In this document: one piece after another, positions 5,968 through 7,894 of the stretch | Layout: each line of letters begins with the position of its first letter | Numbering within the stretch: position 1 is the first letter of the stretch | Assembly (NCBI GenBank): GCA_025362765.1 | Contig: JANYFI010000296.1 | Location: 1 to 7,894 of the forward strand | Reading direction: 5' to 3' | From: Ferruginibacter sp. | GTDB lineage: Bacteria > Bacteroidota > Bacteroidia > Chitinophagales > Chitinophagaceae | DNA: 7,894 nt | The notes under the pieces: generated by a model | What the model was told of the DNA's origin: nothing | The model's database searches: none | Seen by the model: the letters and a program-made list of their open reading frames with translations, nothing else | Program-made: the position numbers and the translations under genes

Positions 5968-7869
5968 ATGAATGTGTTATTGAAAAGATCATTACTACTT
6001 ATTCTTTTATCGCCGCTTTTTTATCAATACAATGTGTGGGCACAGGTGCGTTTTAGTGCCACTGCATCGCCTGCTGTAATCGGTAAAAATGATATAACAG
6101 AATTGCGGCTGATGGTAGAAAATGCCCGGGATGTTCAACAGATTATTCCTCCTTCATTCAAAGATTTTATTGTAGTAAGCGGCCCCAACCAGGAAAGCCG
6201 GATGGAATCTGTAAATGGCGTTACCAAACAATATATAGGCTATACCTACCAGTTGCAACCCAGGGCAAAAGGAAGTTTTATAATAGGTGCAGCTGTTGCT
6301 AAAGCAGATGGTAAAATATTAAAAAGCAATCCTGTCACTGTAAAAGTTACCAATGCAGCCAGTGCTTCCAATCAAAACAATCAGGCTTTTCCTTTTAACG
6401 GTCTATCTTCTTTATTTGACGAACCCAGGCAACAGACCACGGATAACCGCGAAAACATTTTAAAGAAAGGCGAGAACGTAAAGGAAAAAATCGCCAAAAA
6501 TATTTTTATAAAAACAACTGTTGATAAAACAAACTGCTATGTAGGCGAACCGGTAGTGGTAGACTATAAATTATATACCAGGTTAAAATCTGAAAGTAAT
6601 ATCACCCGAAATCCTTCCTTTAACGGCTTTTCGGTAATTGACCTGGGCCAGCCCGGCAGTTCCTTTTCTTCTATACAAAAATTAAATGGCAAAGAATACA
6701 ACGTGTACACATTGCGAAAGTCGCAGTTGTATCCTTTGCAGGCTGGCGCAATGGAGGCAGAAATTGCAGAAGTAGACAACACTATTCATTTTGTAAAAGA
6801 AGACTATTTTAAAAGCCACCAGGATAACGGGTATGGAATACTGGAAGACTTGCAATTTGGCGGATTGCCACCGGAAGCGATGCAGGATGAAAAGGTAACA
6901 TTGCAAAGCAAGCCTTTAATCATCAACGTGAAGGCTTTGCCTGACACCAATAAGCCTGCTTCTTTTAGTGGTGCTGTAGGTAATTTTAGTGTAGATGCAG
7001 CGGTGGAAAAAGGAACTTTTTCCACTGACGACGCAGGTAAATTTCGGTTTACCATCACCGGCCAGGGCAATATGACGATGCTGAATGCCCCGGAAATTAA
7101 ATGGCCAGATGGCATTGAAAGCTATGATCCAAGGGTAGTGGAATCGCTGGATAAACAAGCCGTTCCCATAAGTGGCAGCAAGGGATTTGAATATGGTTTT
7201 ATCGTTAAAAAAGCGGGCACCTATACATTGCCTTCGGTAGAATACAGTTATTTTGATCCGGCTTTACGCAGTTACAAAATTCTTACTACTAAACCAATCA
7301 CGATGACTGTAACAGCGGGTACGGAAAAAAAAATTACGGCAAACAACAGCGCTGGCGAACAACAGCCTGGTGACAATATACCTTCCTTTCTTTTTAACAA
7401 CCGGTTATGGTTTATACTGCCTGTCGCCTTAATTATATTTACAGGGCTGTTTTTTTGGGTAAGAAAAGAAAACAATAAAGAAAAAGCGACTGCGATTGTA
7501 CAAATAGAAGAGGAGGATGAAACAACACCTGATGAAACAAAAAGAGTGGCACTGGCGTTTAACCCGCTTGCACATACCGAATACCAATTAATGCACCAGA
7601 ACAGCCGTGGCTTTTACGAAGCGCTCAATAGCGACATCCGCTGCTTCCTGGCTAACCAGTTCTGCGTTGCCGTGGAAGACATTAATAAAAAAAGAATTGC
7701 GGAAGAACTCAATAAAAGAGCTATTTCAATACATACAGGGCTGCAGATTCAGCAAATACTGGATGATATAGAATGGCAGTTGTATACACCGCTGACAGAT
7801 GAAAATAAAATGCAGGAAATGTACCAGGCGGCTACTGATATTGTTCGTGCTTTTTCCGGCGAAGTCTAA
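5968..7869 (+). CDS. batD: BatD-family membrane-anchored protein
   Basis: This is a complete 633-aa protein of the BatD family, part of the Bacteroides aerotolerance (Bat) set usually found with a MoxR ATPase and VWA-domain partners BatA and BatB. Its molecular role is not well defined. A signal peptide covers residues 1-25, with basic KR (6-7), a Leu-rich core and a likely cut after VWA before Q26. Periplasmic beta-sandwich-like domains follow at about 27-128, 177-310 and 315-450, with a Gln/Asn-rich linker near 131-165. NCYVGEPVVVDYKLYT (189-204) is typical of the family. One transmembrane segment (about 480-498) is followed by RKENNK and an acidic stretch (EEEDETTPDE), then a cytoplasmic helical domain to 633. 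The gene has its own candidate promoter, and no batA, batB or batC lies upstream. Only 25 bases follow the stop, so a downstream batE-like gene cannot be tested here. Confidence 0.85.
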   Translation: MNVLLKRSLLLILLSPLFYQYNVWAQVRFSATASPAVIGKNDITELRLMVENARDVQQIIPPSFKDFIVVSGPNQESRMESVNGVTKQYIGYTYQLQPRAKGSFIIGAAVAKADGKILKSNPVTVKVTNAASASNQNNQAFPFNGLSSLFDEPRQQTTDNRENILKKGENVKEKIAKNIFIKTTVDKTNCYVGEPVVVDYKLYTRLKSESNITRNPSFNGFSVIDLGQPGSSFSSIQKLNGKEYNVYTLRKSQLYPLQAGAMEAEIAEVDNTIHFVKEDYFKSHQDNGYGILEDLQFGGLPPEAMQDEKVTLQSKPLIINVKALPDTNKPASFSGAVGNFSVDAAVEKGTFSTDDAGKFRFTITGQGNMTMLNAPEIKWPDGIESYDPRVVESLDKQAVPISGSKGFEYGFIVKKAGTYTLPSVEYSYFDPALRSYKILTTKPITMTVTAGTEKKITANNSAGEQQPGDNIPSFLFNNRLWFILPVALIIFTGLFFWVRKENNKEKATAIVQIEEEDETTPDETKRVALAFNPLAHTEYQLMHQNSRGFYEALNSDIRCFLANQFCVAVEDINKKRIAEELNKRAISIHTGLQIQQILDDIEWQLYTPLTDENKMQEMYQAATDIVRAFSGEV

Positions 7870-7894
7870 GCGTCTACACTTTTTCCAAGAGTTT

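Noticed and set aside
6804..7115. Minus-strand open frames inside the batD-like gene, and similar antisense frames inside the SDR, murA and CNNM genes
   Set aside because: Each lies opposite a strongly supported gene, shows no family motif and has low-complexity composition typical of complementary-strand shadows.

Overview
The window looks like a chromosomal stretch of a member of the Bacteroidota, probably of the Chitinophagaceae type (inference). The reasons are the moderate GC content, leaders that are A-rich and lack Shine-Dalgarno sequences, copies of the Bacteroidota -7 promoter element TAnnTTTG, a BatD-family protein, and a MurA with Asp in place of the catalytic Cys. No RNA gene, insertion sequence or CRISPR array was found.

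Layout. Positions 1-675 (+) hold two short, adjacent, AT-rich genes that I do not recognise, behind their own -7 box. A 63-base convergent gap with three copies of GCAGGT separates them from a minus-strand block. Read in its own direction, that block is: a YjjG-type HAD nucleotidase (4767-4069), an intrinsic terminator (4059-4031), murA (3974-2670), gmk (2643-2071) and a CNNM/CorC-type membrane protein with a CBS pair (2025-739). A 321-base divergent gap without a supported gene follows. On the plus strand come a classical short-chain dehydrogenase (5089-5790), a 177-base AT-rich gap with a tandem heptamer and a -7 box, and a complete batD-like gene (5968-7869).

How the genes relate. murA, gmk and the CNNM gene are closely spaced (26 and 45 bases) and probably form one operon that joins the first committed step of peptidoglycan synthesis, GMP phosphorylation, and a membrane protein of the magnesium/CorC class. 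The HAD nucleotidase lies upstream but is set off by the terminator. The SDR and BatD genes appear to be separate transcription units.

Most of the window is ordinary core gene content. The points worth following are the unrecognised AT-rich pair at the left edge, the Cys-to-Asp MurA (expected to resist fosfomycin), and a lost proline in the CNNM transmembrane motif. I see no convincing evidence of a new multi-gene system. The left-edge pair is the only candidate, and the window cuts off its upstream context.
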